Assembly: GCA_930367205.1 (NCBI GenBank)
Contig: OV884012.1
Span: 54,147,239-54,211,238 of the forward strand
Length of the DNA: 64,000 bases
Source: Acanthosoma haemorrhoidale
Taxonomy: Eukaryota > Arthropoda > Insecta > Hemiptera > Acanthosomatidae
Direction: 5' to 3'
Of the stretch, positions 12,093 through 24,150 are shown in pieces (position 1 is the first letter of the stretch; each line of letters opens with the position of its first letter). The notes beneath the pieces were generated by a model. That model saw nothing but the letters and a program-made list of their open reading frames with translations, made no database searches and was not told the origin of the DNA. The position numbers were made by a program, and so were the translations under genes.

Positions 12093-13789
12093 CTCTATAT
12101 AAGTAAGCTGTACGCTGTAACTTTAGTCACACTAGGCATTTGTTAATAAGATTTATTCCTGGGATGGCAATGACTTGTCATGACTTGAAGGTTAAGACAT
12201 ATTATTTTTTGACCAGTGTCTTGGGTCAATTCTTAACTTATAGTTTTGTGATAGCACTCATACGGTCTACGCCGGTATATGCATTAAGAAACAGTTGATA
12301 ATCTAGGTTGGGTGTATTCAAACTGTTTTTCCTAAGGGCCACACTGACTCCTCCACTAAGTCCCAAGGGACTGACTTGGCTCATCATGCCAACATACTGT
12401 AGTTTGAATTACTCGCAAATTTTCGTATTAGGTCTTGCCGGCGAGTGAGATGTCTACAGTGTAGGGCGAGCGGGTGGAATCCTCTTTTTTTCCGCTAGAT
12501 TTCTATTGGCACTAATGGGCATTTGTCAGGACATTTCATCGTGCTGTGCGATACGACCACGTTAAAGGTGTCGCAGTGGGTTAGGTGCTGGAGGCGACAA
12601 AGCTAGAGTAGTAAAGCACCATCTAGTAAGGAGCGGCGGCATCAAGCAAATACGTCAAATGTGCTTTTTCGTTAGTCGAAGCATACAATGCTATCCTCCA
12701 GTGAGTAGCAGAGATTTAAATACTTCAGAGAGTTTTCGAATATCTTTTACGCACCGATAAAATGTGGTACAAATACTGAAGACAACCGAAATTTGGACAG
12801 TTGAAGTTAGGATTCGGAGTGCGATCTGAAAAGCAAAATATAGTGCGACTAGTGTGTTTCGTGACTATAGTTTCTTTTTGATAATAAAGTGTGTTATTAT
12901 TATTATGATATTTATATTATTATATTATATTTAATTAAAAGGGTCTTAAAAATAAATCCATTGCATTTTGTTTACTCAGAACCCCTGCTCCTTATAGTAT
13001 CGATTGGCGTTATTTTGACTTGAAGTTACGTCCCTCTTTAGTGGATAACTATGAAAACGAAGCAGAACATTTAAAGAGCAATATTTCACGATGGATATCA
13101 ATATTTCGTGATTAACTCCAGTAATAAGGCAATGTGTGTAGTCAGTAGTGAAACAATATTAGTCCTCAAACCTCATCATAAAACTAAACATTTTCAGAAT
13201 TACTCCAATTTTACAGAAAGCCAATTGTTAGAAAAATATGTATCTTTTAAACGCGGGTTGAAATACCAGCAATTGTTTTTTAAGAAAGTAAATACTGAAC
13301 AAGAAGCAGGAACTTCTTCTAGTTTTCGTGGGGGCGCATGGGTTTATTGGAAAGATTGGAGAAACTTACCATAGTACTACAATTCTCTGGCTTAGCTGCG
13401 GAAAAGTTCTAACGCAAGTTTTTGAGTTTCAAGCAATAATTGAAATTTTCTTCAATGAAAAATGTGTGGTCTCCTACCCACACATTTTGAACAATTTCAA
13501 AAATTTCCGCATCGTTTTTTTTTTCTACTTTCGGAATCATTTATCTGTGTGAAAAAACATGCTCAAAAATGAAATATACAACAAATATTTACAGATCTAA
13601 ATTAACTGATGAGAATTTGTGTCGCTATTCATAATTTCCTCTAGTAAACTTGAACTACGACTGCAAACAATTGTCATTGGAAAGTTAGAGTTGCATACAT
13701 TTCATTAATTATAATTATAATGTTTAATTTCATTATGTGCATGACCTATGTAGGTAAAACTAAATTAAATAAATTAACAACAACAATTT

Positions 13790-15357
13790 TTATTAAGATA
13801 TAATTACAATCTACCTTATTAGGCAATAAGTAATTAAGATAAATGTTCTCATTCATACCATATATACGATTCATCATTCACTCGCTCATTCATACAATAT
13901 TTACAAACAGCCCATAGGCTCCCCAAGTCCGCATGGCTGTCACCTCCCTCGCGTGCGAAGGAGGAAGTGGAGTCTTGGGAAGTCCCCTACGCACCTCCAG
14001 CCGCGTCACTGGATAAGAGCCAGTGGAGGCTGACCAAGAGCGCGAGAGCCATAGATGCTCAGGACATGATTAGAGAAACTGGCCATTTCCAGGACTCCCA
14101 CTATCACTTACTACTATGGAATTTTATGAACTTCCATTTATGAAGAATGTAATGATGGGAAGAATGGGATGAGTTCAAGAATGTAAGGTATATTCAGATC
14201 ATTATGAAGGATTTTGTTACTGACGTAATAAGGGGCATTTATTATTGTTCTCAGGACTTTTGATTGAAAGGATTGGATGCGCTTGATGTTTGACTTTTTT
14301 GCTGCCCCCATAGCTCTATTCCGTATGTCCAGATTGGCTTAGGTATAACTTTGTAAATAAGTAGTTTATTTTCTATTAAGAGATGGGATGTCCTTCGAAG
14401 TAGTCTGTACATTTGTCCAAAGCGTCTGTTTAGTCGTTGTCTTTTTAGCCTCGTGTGTAGGTTCCATGTCAGTCTTTTGTCGAGATGGAAGCGTAAGTAC
14501 CGTACTGTCTCGGATACAGGGAGAGAAATAGAATTAAAACAAACTAGTGGACAAGACTGGCGGCAGAGGGTGAAAGTAATGTGGAAACATTTTGCTTCAT
14601 TAACTTTGACCCGCCTTTGGTTGCACCAATACTCGATCTCATCAAGGTGTTTTTGAAGGGTTTGAGATGATATATCAGGGTCTGAATGGGTTGACTAGAC
14701 TGCAGTGACATCTGCAAATGTTGCCAAGAAGGTATTAGTGGTGGAGGGGACATATGTGGTGTATAGGTTGTAGATGATGGGACCCAGGACACTGCCCTCT
14801 GGAACTCCTGCTTTTATGGGATAGTAGTTAAAATATTCTAAACCACAGCTGACCTGGAAGAAGCTGTTTAGAAGGTAGGAATGTAGATTTAAGAAAAGGG
14901 TCTGTGGTAAATATCTTTTGAGCTTGTGGAGCAAACCTGTGTGCCAAACCCTGTCAAAAGCTTGAGCTATATCAAGAAAGGCAGCAGTGTAATACTGTTT
15001 AGTTTCAAGGGCTGAGGAGATGTGATCAACAACGCGAAGAAATTGTTGAGCTGTGGAATGTCGTTGGCGGAAACCAAACTAGTTTGTAGGAAAAAGGTTG
15101 TTGGATTCAAAAATTGGAAGTAGAAGTTTTAATTAGAGTTTCTCAGATATTTTTGAGAGGATAGGGAGTAGGCTAATTGGACGGTAAGATGAGGCGTCAT
15201 TGGGTGGTTTACCGGGTTTGGCGAATAGGACAATAATGGAATGATTCCAGAGGAGAGGTAAGTGCATCGTTTAGATAATGCAATTATATATGTATGTTTG
15301 GAAGATTATTGCTATAGGAGGAAGTTGTTTGAGGAGTAAGGAAATCATACCGACAAA
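13790..15357 (-). mobile_element. J1 Jockey-type non-LTR retrotransposon, 5'-truncated
   Basis: This minus-strand copy keeps the 3' half of J1: part of the reverse transcriptase, the post-RT region and most of the 3' UTR. The RT block is clearest at 14934-14695, with motif B-like AGVPEGSVLGPI and then LATFADVTAV. That second motif holds Val where catalytic Asp belongs (FADD in the related copy at 48.9 kb). Further upstream, the minus-strand sequence at 15290-14935 still encodes recognisable RT blocks, broken by stops. The 3' UTR lacks a segment around 14110-14125 that copies at 52.3 and 54.4 kb retain. It is a dead copy. The 5' end near 15357 falls close to the point where the 48.3-kb copy also begins. 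Confidence 0.8.
14695..14934 (-). pseudogene. J1 reverse transcriptase fragment (FADV)
   Basis: This is the palm-domain fragment of a Jockey-clade reverse transcriptase. It reads LHKLKRYLPQTLF, then the FFQV...CGLEY segment, the AGVPEGSVLGPI motif and FADV in place of F/YADD. RT normally copies element RNA at a nicked target site. The loss of one of the two catalytic Asp residues and the stop right after this block mean that this copy cannot encode active enzyme. Confidence 0.75.
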
Positions 15358-17573
15358 TCTATCAATTCTTTAGTTTTTCAAATTTATTATTATTTATGTA
15401 GCGTAAATTTAATTTTATTTATATTATTGCTAATTGTTTAGCTGTTGCAGTGAGTGCAAATACTTATTATCTAAAATGTATTGTTATGAGTAACATCATT
15501 TTTCACATAAAAAGCATTCTCAACTTTCATAACGAAAAAACATATTACATAGATTTCAATTTTCCACATATTGTCCGTTTACAAGCCCATAAATATACTA
15601 AGTCAAGGTTGTTTTTGCTGGCCTTAATGTTGACATTCAAATTTTTCTTTAATAAACAAACGCCCATCCAATAGCTCATAAGTAACACGAGGAGCCCACG
15701 GAAATATTAAAGATCAAATTAAGATTAATTTTAAACTAATTTCCATTGTTTACATGCTAATGTCTCTCTGAGAGGCAAATCATGTCCAACACACCTGAAC
15801 AGCAACTCTTCTTAATTACTGAAAAAAGTTCCTCTGTCCACTGAGTCTGTTGTCACGAAAACTTCTTCAATTTCCTAACTCGATGGTTAACAAATTGGTA
15901 CTAGGAAAGTTTTTCACACAAAACAAAAAAAAAAGTAATTGTTAATCGTTCGTTAAGGTTTTCATTTCCGATTAAAAATTAACAAATACCTGCCTGAGTC
16001 ATTAGTGAAAAATACAAAAAAAAATTATGCTTTTTAACTTGTTTTTAGTGGTTATTTGTCAAAGGATTCTATTATTTTCCTTTTATCCCATCCCAATTTA
16101 CAGGGGACTTTTTGAGAATAGGAAGTAATCGATTAATTTATATCTGTATAAGTTTCAAGAAAAAGATGGAGGCCCCAGGGGAAGAACCCAACAAAAATTA
16201 AGATTGTCCGTTTGCCTCTAACAACGTAAATAAAATAACGGGGATATTTTAAAAACAAGATACATATAATTAATTTAGTTAGGCACCTTCAATGTTGTAT
16301 TCGTTGGTGTTATTGCATGGCAGTTAAACAATTAATCAGTTTATAATAACATAAAATGTTACTGAAGGCATGTAATGAATTATTATATATAATGCAACTC
16401 ACAATATATAGATCAAAAGAAGAAATGCTCTCGGGCCGGGTTCTTGCAGATCTGACATCAATGCTTTTTGTTTTTCATGATTACATTCTTCTGACTTTTT
16501 TTTAAGGATATAAGCTCCTCTCCAATAGTTGGTATTACCTCATTATCCGTGCCATTATCCGCGTATAGCAAGTCATTATAGTAATAATGGAAAACAAATA
16601 CCCCATCTCATCGAATCATTATTATACCTATAAGCACTATACCATATATAATATATCTTTGATATAGCTATCAATGCACATTGAATCCAAGGTAATCGCA
16701 GATTATTAATGATATGATTTCATTTTTTCAATAAATTTCGAATTTTTTAATTTTTTAGAAATATGGTATATTTTAATGCACCTCTGAAAGGATCTTATTA
16801 AAAATATAAACCCATTAAATTTATATCAATTACAATAAGTGGATTAGTTGTGTTTTTAGGGTAGTTTTGCTGAGGCCTTTCGCGGGGATGGAAGGGTAGT
16901 GCCTCGTAATGCGATAATTAACAAAGTTGGCAAGCCCCGAGACGAACAATTAGCTGAAAATGTAGGAAGTCGTCAGTCTCATCGGCCCAAAGCTGCCAAA
17001 ACCTAATTTAGTACGAATTCCAAACAGCCGGTTCCAGGTCGTTTCAGTTTCACTTCCCAGCCCTCAGGCTCCGTTTCGGAATCTCTCTAGCGATATCTTG
17101 TCGTGTCAACCTCTTGTGTGTCAAGCCCTGCTACTCTAGGGGGTTGGAATTCACATTTAAGTCTAATTTATCTCATCATTTTTCAATAGTTTGGGTTTAT
17201 TAATTTCATGTTAGGTCCAAATGGCCACCTTTTGAGAGCTGTTGATAGCGTAGATAATGTCCCAGTTAAATAATCTTGTAGAGGAGAGTCTTTTAAAAAC
17301 GTTATTATGAATAACAATCAAAACACTGGTATATATACAAAAATTAATCAGTTACAGCGTTAGAACATACTTTAGTGAAGGCTTAGGCACAAGTGAAGGT
17401 GTCTTGGCCCTAAGCAGATAGAAAAAAAGGGTATGATTTTAGGGAACAGGAAGGGGTTAAAATACAAAAAAAAAAAAGGGGGACTATAAGTCTCAACTGA
17501 GGTACACGTTTCTACTAAAAATGTAAGATATAATGAATATTATATAACTTCCCTATAAGGAAAAAAGTATACT
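15358..17573. other. AT-rich spacer
   Basis: No gene is recognised. Positions 16850-17130 are markedly GC-richer than the flanks and free of obvious repeats, so they could be a regulatory or conserved non-coding block. The 15450-15674 frame has no recognisable domain. Confidence 0.4.
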
Positions 17574-18605
17574 TAAGCTGCGGACGCTTAATAGTTGACG
17601 CTTCGGACAACTGTAAAGACACTGCAGTCTTGTCATCCCACCCAGACCCCAATATAGCATCCCATAACCTTCAAAAACACCTTGATGAGATCGAGTATTG
17701 GTGCAACCAAAGGCGGATCAAAGTTAATGAAGGAAAATATTCCCTCATTACCTTCACCCTCTGTCGCAAGTCTTGTCCACTAGTTTATTTTAATTCTATT
17801 CCTCTTCCTATATCCAGTATGGTACTTAGGCTTCCAACTCGACAAACGAGTGACCCACTTACGAGGCTAAAAATAGAAGAACTAAACAGACGCTTCGGAC
17901 AACTGCACATACTACTTCAAAGGAAATCCCATCTCTCAATAGAAAATAAATTACTAATCTACAATGTTATACTTAAGCCAATCTGGACATACGGAATAGA
18001 GCTACGGGGACAGCACAGCAAAAAAGTCAAGCATCAAGCGTATCCAATCCTTTCAATCATAAGTCCTGAGAACAATAGTAAATGCCCCTTGTTACGGCAG
18101 CAACAAAATCCTTCATAACGATCTTAATAAACCCTACATTCTCGAACTCATCCCTTCCAAGCTCATGAAATTTCATAGTAACCTATTCACCCTAATCCCC
18201 TAGCACAGTCATCACAATGCACCACTCATCCATATAACCCTTTTCGGAGACTAAAGCGATACTAGCCTCGAAACCTTCTGTAAACCCGCGACAGAGGGAG
18301 TCCCTCCAATGGCCAGTTTCTCCAATCATATCCTGATTGTCGGTGCCTCTCGCGCTCTTTGCCAACCTCAACTTGCTCGTATCCAGTGACGCGGTTAACA
18401 GATATGGTGACGTCCCAAGACTCCAATTCCTCTTTCACATACGAGGGAGGCGACAACCATATGGATTTGGGAGGTCTCTGGGCTGTTTGTAAATATTGTA
18501 TGAATTAGCGAGTGAATGAAAATTGTAAATATGGTATGAGAACATTTATCACAATCATTTATCTCCCAATAAGGCAGATTGTAATTTTATCACAATACGG
18601 TTTCT
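17574..18605 (+). mobile_element. J1 non-LTR retrotransposon, truncated within RT
   Basis: This plus-strand copy starts inside the FADD motif (DTAVLSSHPDP is encoded from about 17620) and runs through the C-terminal RT/thumb region and the J1 3' UTR to an AT-rich tail near 18600. Upstream of the body, 17574-17615 repeats short pieces of the element itself: ACTTAAGC, and GACGCTTCGGACAACTG, which recurs at 17890. This suggests a template-switched 5' junction. Frame breaks occur downstream of 18118, so the copy is inactive. Confidence 0.8.
17630..18118 (+). pseudogene. J1 RT C-terminal region, 162 codons
   Basis: This open frame covers the part after the RT active site: HLDEIEYWCNQRRIKVNEGK, then LNRRFGQLHILLQRKSHLSI and LLIYNVILKPIWTYGIEL, a block typical of the Jockey-clade thumb/post-RT region. 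It lacks the fingers and the active site, so it has no enzymatic role by itself. The matching region of the 48.3-kb copy runs from 48900 to 49300. Confidence 0.75.
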
Positions 18606-19972
18606 CTCTCTTTTTAATAATTTTTAATAAACACGACATTTTGTTTTACCTAGATATAATATTGGTGCTGTCCACATTCCTACTTTAAACTTTATAAAAG
18701 ACTGAATATAAAAATAAAGTGCCGTCAGAAATGAATAAAATATGGTTATAAGTTATAAATAAACTAAACAATCGCATTATCGGAACTATATATTATCTTG
18801 GTGGATTCTATATCCGTGCGATTCAGTGAATAAATTTAAACTCAGAAATGCCCATTACTTTTTTTTTTCAACAATATTATTTATACAACTTTTCACTCTC
18901 ATTTCCCTCCAGTAATAATTCCTATTATAATTTAACTTATGTTCATGGTTGGAAATATCAGCTGACGTTGTTCACCAATATTCGGTTTTATACTTTGGTG
19001 GTTAACGTTTTGTGTCGGTTCTTTATAACTTATATAGACGAGTGGCAAATGTACTATTGTTGATCAAATAGCCACAAAGAAATTTATTTTTTAACTTTTT
19101 TCTGCTTGTCGTTATTTATTAGTACCTTTTTATTAGTCGTATTGGAAAACGTCCCAGACACAGGAGTTTTGCGAATCTAATGAGCTAATGTAAATACTAT
19201 ACTGTATTGAGGTGAGATAATACATCTCAGAGCTAAACGGGGACATTTTTGACCAACACCACTGAAAAAAAAACCTGCAGGAAACGATGACAAATTTAAA
19301 CAATTTGTAGCTATATAAAGCCAATTTAAAAAAAACAAAATAACTCAAGAAACAAAGGAACGCATTTGAGTACACAAATGATGGTAGTGAAAGTGTCCAT
19401 TATGGTGCCTCCACTTCTCCGCTTATCTCAATTAGCAGATTGCCTTTCTGAGTCCCATCTTTCCACGAGCTTCTTCTTATATTCTTAGCCTCGAAGTATA
19501 TTTGCCTCATCACTAGTTTCTTCTCTCTGTCTTATTCCAGACTTGTTAAAAAAGATCTGTCAAGAATGTAGCTGTTGAGATATGAATACAAAAGAAAAAC
19601 GCATGTATGATCTCAACTTATAAGTATTGCTAGGGACCAGAAATATCAATTTTAGATTCTTACATATTCATTATTTGATTTTTTTGCTTTGTCATAGAAA
19701 CTCTAGATACAAAACAGTTTTAAGACTAAATTAATTATCAAGCAATAATTTTTATTCAACAAAGTTCTAACACAAATAATTTGCTTCGATTCAAGTCAAT
19801 ATGATTACAATAATTTCATATTTCTGTTTGATTTTTCTTTTTAAATAGTTTTAAGGAAACCTGAAAAAGTGGTAAGTGACAAAGAAAATACTGATAACAC
19901 CACAAAAATTGATAGAATTATAACTCTTAAGTGTATATTATTCTCCAGTACCTCTTCTACAGGTTTCTTAAC
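18606..19972. other. AT-rich spacer before the minisatellite
   Basis: No gene is seen. The frames at 18848-19063 and 19133-19375 have no recognisable domain. The left flank of the minisatellite (19870-19972) shows no similarity to the D1 repeat that forms its right flank. Confidence 0.4.
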
Positions 19973-21483
19973 CACTGCCAGCCTCCTCTCCTCCTCTCAG
20001 CACCTCTCCTTCCTAACCTTGTTAGTCCTGCACTGTCAGCCTCCTCTCCACCTCTCAGCACCTCTCCTTCCTAACCTTGTTAGTCCTGCACTGTCAGCCT
20101 CCTCTCCACCTCTCAGCACCTCTCCTTCCTAACCTTGTTAGTCCTGCACTGTCAGCCTCCTCTCCACCTCTTAGCACCTCTCCTTCCTAACCTTGTTAGT
20201 CCGGCACTGCCAGCCTCCTCTCCACCTCTCAGCACCTCTCCTTCCTAACCTTGTTAGTCCTGCACTGTCAGCCTCCTCTCCACCTCTCAGCACCTCTCCT
20301 TCCTAACCTTGTTAGTCCTGCACTGTCAGCCTCCTCTCCTCCTCTCAGCACCTCTCCTTCCTAACCTTGTTAGTCCTGCACTGTCAGCCTCCTCTCCACC
20401 TCTCAGCACCTCTCAGCACCTCTCCTTCCTAACCTTGTTAGTCCTGCACTGTCAGCCTCCTCTCCTCCTCTCAGCACCTCTCCTTCCTAACCTTGTTAGT
20501 CCTGCACTGTCAGCCTCCTCTCCACCTCTCAGCACCTCTCCTTCCTAACCTTGTTAGTCCTGCACTGTCAGCCTCCTCTCCACCTCTCAGCACCTCTCCT
20601 TCCTAACCTTGTTAGTCCTGCACTGTCAGCCTCCTCTCCACCTCTCAGCACCTCTCCTTCCTAACCTTGTTAGTCCTGCACTGTCAGCCTCCTCTCCTCC
20701 TCTCAGCACCTCTCCTTCCTAACCTTGTTAGTCCTGCACTGTCAGCCTCCTCTCCACCTCTCAGCACCTCTCCTTCCTAACCTTGTTAGTCCTGCACTGT
20801 CAGCCTCCTCTCCACCTCTCAGCACCTCTCCTTCCTAACCTTGTTAGTCCTGCACTGTCAGCCTCCTCTCCACCTCTCAGCATCTCTCCTTCCTAACCTT
20901 GTTAGTCCTGCATTGTCAGCCTCCTCTCCACCTCTCAGCACCTCTCCTTCCTAACCTTGTTAGTCCTGCACTGTCAGCCTCCTCTCCACCTCTCAGCACC
21001 TCTCATTCCTAACCTTGTCAGTCCTGCACTGTCAGCCTCCTCTCCACCTCTCAGCACCTCTCATTCCTAACCTTGTCAGTCCTGCACTGTCAGCCTCCTC
21101 TCCACCTCTCAGCACCTCTCCTTCCTACCTTGTTAGTCCTGCACTGTCAGCCTCCTCTCCACCTCTCAGCACCTCTCCTTCCTAACCTTGTTAGTCCTGC
21201 ACTGTCAGCCTCCTCTCCACCTCTCAGCACCTCTCCTTCCTAACCTTGTTAGTCCTGCACTGTCAGCCTCCTCTCAACCTCTCAGCACCTCTCCTTCCAA
21301 ACCTTGTTAGTCCTGCACTGTCAGCCTCCTCTCCACCTCTCAGCACCTCTCATTCCTAACCTTGTTAGTCCTGCACTGCCAGCCTCCTCTCCACCTCTCA
21401 GCACCTCTCCTTCCTAACCTTGTTAGTCCTGCACTGTCAGCCTCCTCTCCACCTCTCAGCACCTCTCCTTCCTAACCTTGTTA

Positions 21484-24150
21484 GTCCTGCACTGTCAGCC
21501 TCCTCTCCACCTCTCAGCACCTCTCCTTCCTAACCTTGTTAGTCCTGCACTGTCAGCCTCCTCTCAACCTCTCAGCACCTCTCCTTCCTAACCTTGTTAG
21601 TCCTGCACTGTCAGCCTCCTCTCCACCTCTCAGCACCTCTCCTTCTTAACCTTGTTAGTCCTGCACTGTCAGCCTCCTCTCCACCTCTCAGCACCTCTCA
21701 TTCCTAACCTTGTCAGTCCTGCACTGTCAGCCTCCTCTCCACCTCTCAGCACCTCTAATTCCTAACCTTGTCAGTCCTGCACTGTCAGCCTCCTCTCCAC
21801 CTCTCAGCACCTCTCCTTCCTACCTTGTTAGTCCTGCACTGTCAGCCTCCTCTCCACCTCTCAGCACCTCTCCTTCCTAACCTTGTTAGTCCTGCACTGC
21901 CAGCCTCCTCTCAACCTCTCAGCACCTCTCCTTCCTAACCTTGTCAGTCCTGCACTGTCAGCCTCCTCTCCACCTCTCAGCACCTCTCCTTCCTAACCTT
22001 GTTAGTCCTGCACTGTCAGCCTCCTTTCCACCTCTCAGCACCTCTCCTTCCTAACCTTGTTAGTCCTGCACTGTCAGCCTCCTCTCCACCTCTCAGCACC
22101 TCTCCTTCCTAACCTTGTTAGTCCTGCACTGTCAGCCTCCTCTCCACCTCTTAGCACCTCTCCTTCCTAACCTTGTTAGTCCTGCACTGTCAGCCTCCTC
22201 TCCACCTCTCAGCACCTCTTCTTCCTAACCTTGTTAGTCCTGCACTGCCAGCCTCCTCTCAACCTCTCAGCACCTCTCCTTCCTAACCTTGTTAGTCCTG
22301 CACTGCCAGCCTCCCCTCAACCTCTCAGCACCTCTCCTTCCTAACCTTGTTAGTCCTGCACTGTCAGCCTCCTCTCCACCTCTCAGCACCTCTCCTTCCT
22401 AACCTTGTTAGTCCTGCACTGTCAGCCTCCTCTCCACCTCACAGCACCTCTCCTTCCTAACCTTGTTAGTCCTGCACTGTCAGCCTCCTCTCCACCTCTC
22501 AGCACCTCTCCTTCCTAACCTTGTTAGTCCTGCACTGCCAGCCTCCCCTCAACCTCTCAGCACCTCTCCTTCCTAACCTTGTTAGTCCTGCACTGTCAGC
22601 CTCCTCTCCACCTCTCAGCACCTCTCCTTCCTAACCTTGTTAGTCCTGCACTGTCAGCCTCCTCTCCACCTCACAGCACCTCTCCTTCCTAACCTTGTTA
22701 GTCCTGCACTGTCAGCCTCCTCTCCACCTCTTAGCACCTCTCCTTCCTAACCTTGTTAGTCCTGCACTGTCAGCCTCCTTTCCACCTCTCAGCACCTCTC
22801 ATTCCTATCCTTGTTAGTCCTGCACTGCCAGCCTCCTCTCCACCTCTCAGCACCTCTCATTCCTAACCTTGTCAGTCCTGCACTGTCAGCCTCCTCTCCA
22901 CCTCTCAGCACCTCTCCTTCCAAACCTAGTTAGTCCTGCACTGTCAGCCTCCTCTCCACCTCTCAGCACCTCTCCTTCCTAACCTTGTTAGTCCTGCACT
23001 GTCAGCCTCTTCTCCACCTCTCAGCACCTCTCATTCCTAACCTTGTTAGTCCTGCACTGTCAGCCTCCTCTCCACCTCTCAGCACCTCTCCTTCCTAACC
23101 TTGTTAGTCCTGCACTGTCAGCCTCCTCTCCACCTCTCAGCACCTCTCCTTCCTAACCTTGTTAGTCCTGCACTGTCAGCCTCCTCTCCACCTCTCAGCA
23201 CCTCTCCTTTCTAACCTTGTTAGTCCTGCACTGTCAGCCTCCTCTCCACCTCTCAGCACCTCTCCTTCCTAACCTTGTTAGTCCTGCACTGTCAGCCTCC
23301 TCTCCACCTCTCAGCACCTCTCATTCCTAACCTTGTTAGTCCTGCACTGCCAGCCTCCTCTCCACCTCTCAGCACCTCTCCTTCCTAACCTTGTTAGTCC
23401 TGCACTGTCAGCCTCTTCTCCACCTCTCAGCACCTCTCATTCCTAACCTTGTTAGTCCTGCACTGCCAGCCTCCTCTCCACCTCTCAGCACATCTCCTTC
23501 CTAACCTTGTTAGTCCTGCACTGCCAGGCTCCTCTCCACCTCTCAGCACCTCTCATTCCTAACCTTGTTAGTCCTGCACTGTCAGCCTCCTCTCCACCTC
23601 TCAGCACCTCTCATTCCTAACCTTGTTAGTCCTGCACTGCCAGCCTCCTCTCCACCTCTCAGCACCTCTCATTCCTAACCTTGTCAGTCCTGCACTGTCA
23701 GCCTCCTCTCCACCTCTCAGCACCTCTCCTTCCTAACCTTGTTAGTCCTGCACTGCCAGCCTCCTCTCCACCTCTCAGCACCTCTCATTCCTAACCTTGT
23801 CAGTCCTGCACTGTCAGCCTCCTCTCCACCTCTCAGCACCTCTCCTTCCAAACCTTGTTAGTCCTGCACTGTCAGCCTCCTCTCAACCTCTCAGCACCTC
23901 TCATTCCTAACCTTGTCAGTCCTGCACTGTCAGCCTCCTCTCCACCTCTCAGCACCTCTCCTTCCAAACCTTGTTAGTCCTGCACTGTCAGCCTCCTCTC
24001 AACCTCTCAGCACCTCTCATTCCTAACCTTGTTAGTCCTGCACTGCCAGCCTCCTCTCCACCTCTCAGCACCTCTCCTTCCTAACCTTGTTAGTCCTGCA
24101 CTGTCAGCCTCTTCTCCACCTCTCAGCACCTCTCATTCCTAACCTTGTTT
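21484..24150 (+). repeat. Higher-order repeat, copy 1 (46 monomers)
   Basis: This block of 46 monomers (2,667 bases) recurs immediately downstream. All variant monomers I compared match at an offset of exactly 2,667, among them CTTCTTAAC, CTCTAATTCC, the one-base deletion TTCCTACC, CACCTCACAGC, TTCCTATCC, AACCTAGTTAG, CACATCTCC and CCAGGCTCC. The first mismatch on the left is 21483 against 24150 (A versus T). Confidence 0.9.

Larger units (their letters stand above)
10661..13789. other. AT-rich spacer with dispersed repeats
   Basis: No gene is seen. It holds the poly-T-tagged retroposon end at 11408-11485 and the second copy of the 9.29-kb repeat at 12020-12092. The 13108-13552 frames show no known domain. 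Confidence 0.45.

Noticed and set aside
19869..20548. Open frames of 79-87 codons inside and at the left edge of the minisatellite, encoding Leu/Ser/Pro-rich repeats
   Set aside because: The 58-base unit shifts frame every copy, so these frames persist only a few units and simply reflect the pyrimidine-rich composition; no start context or splice signals.
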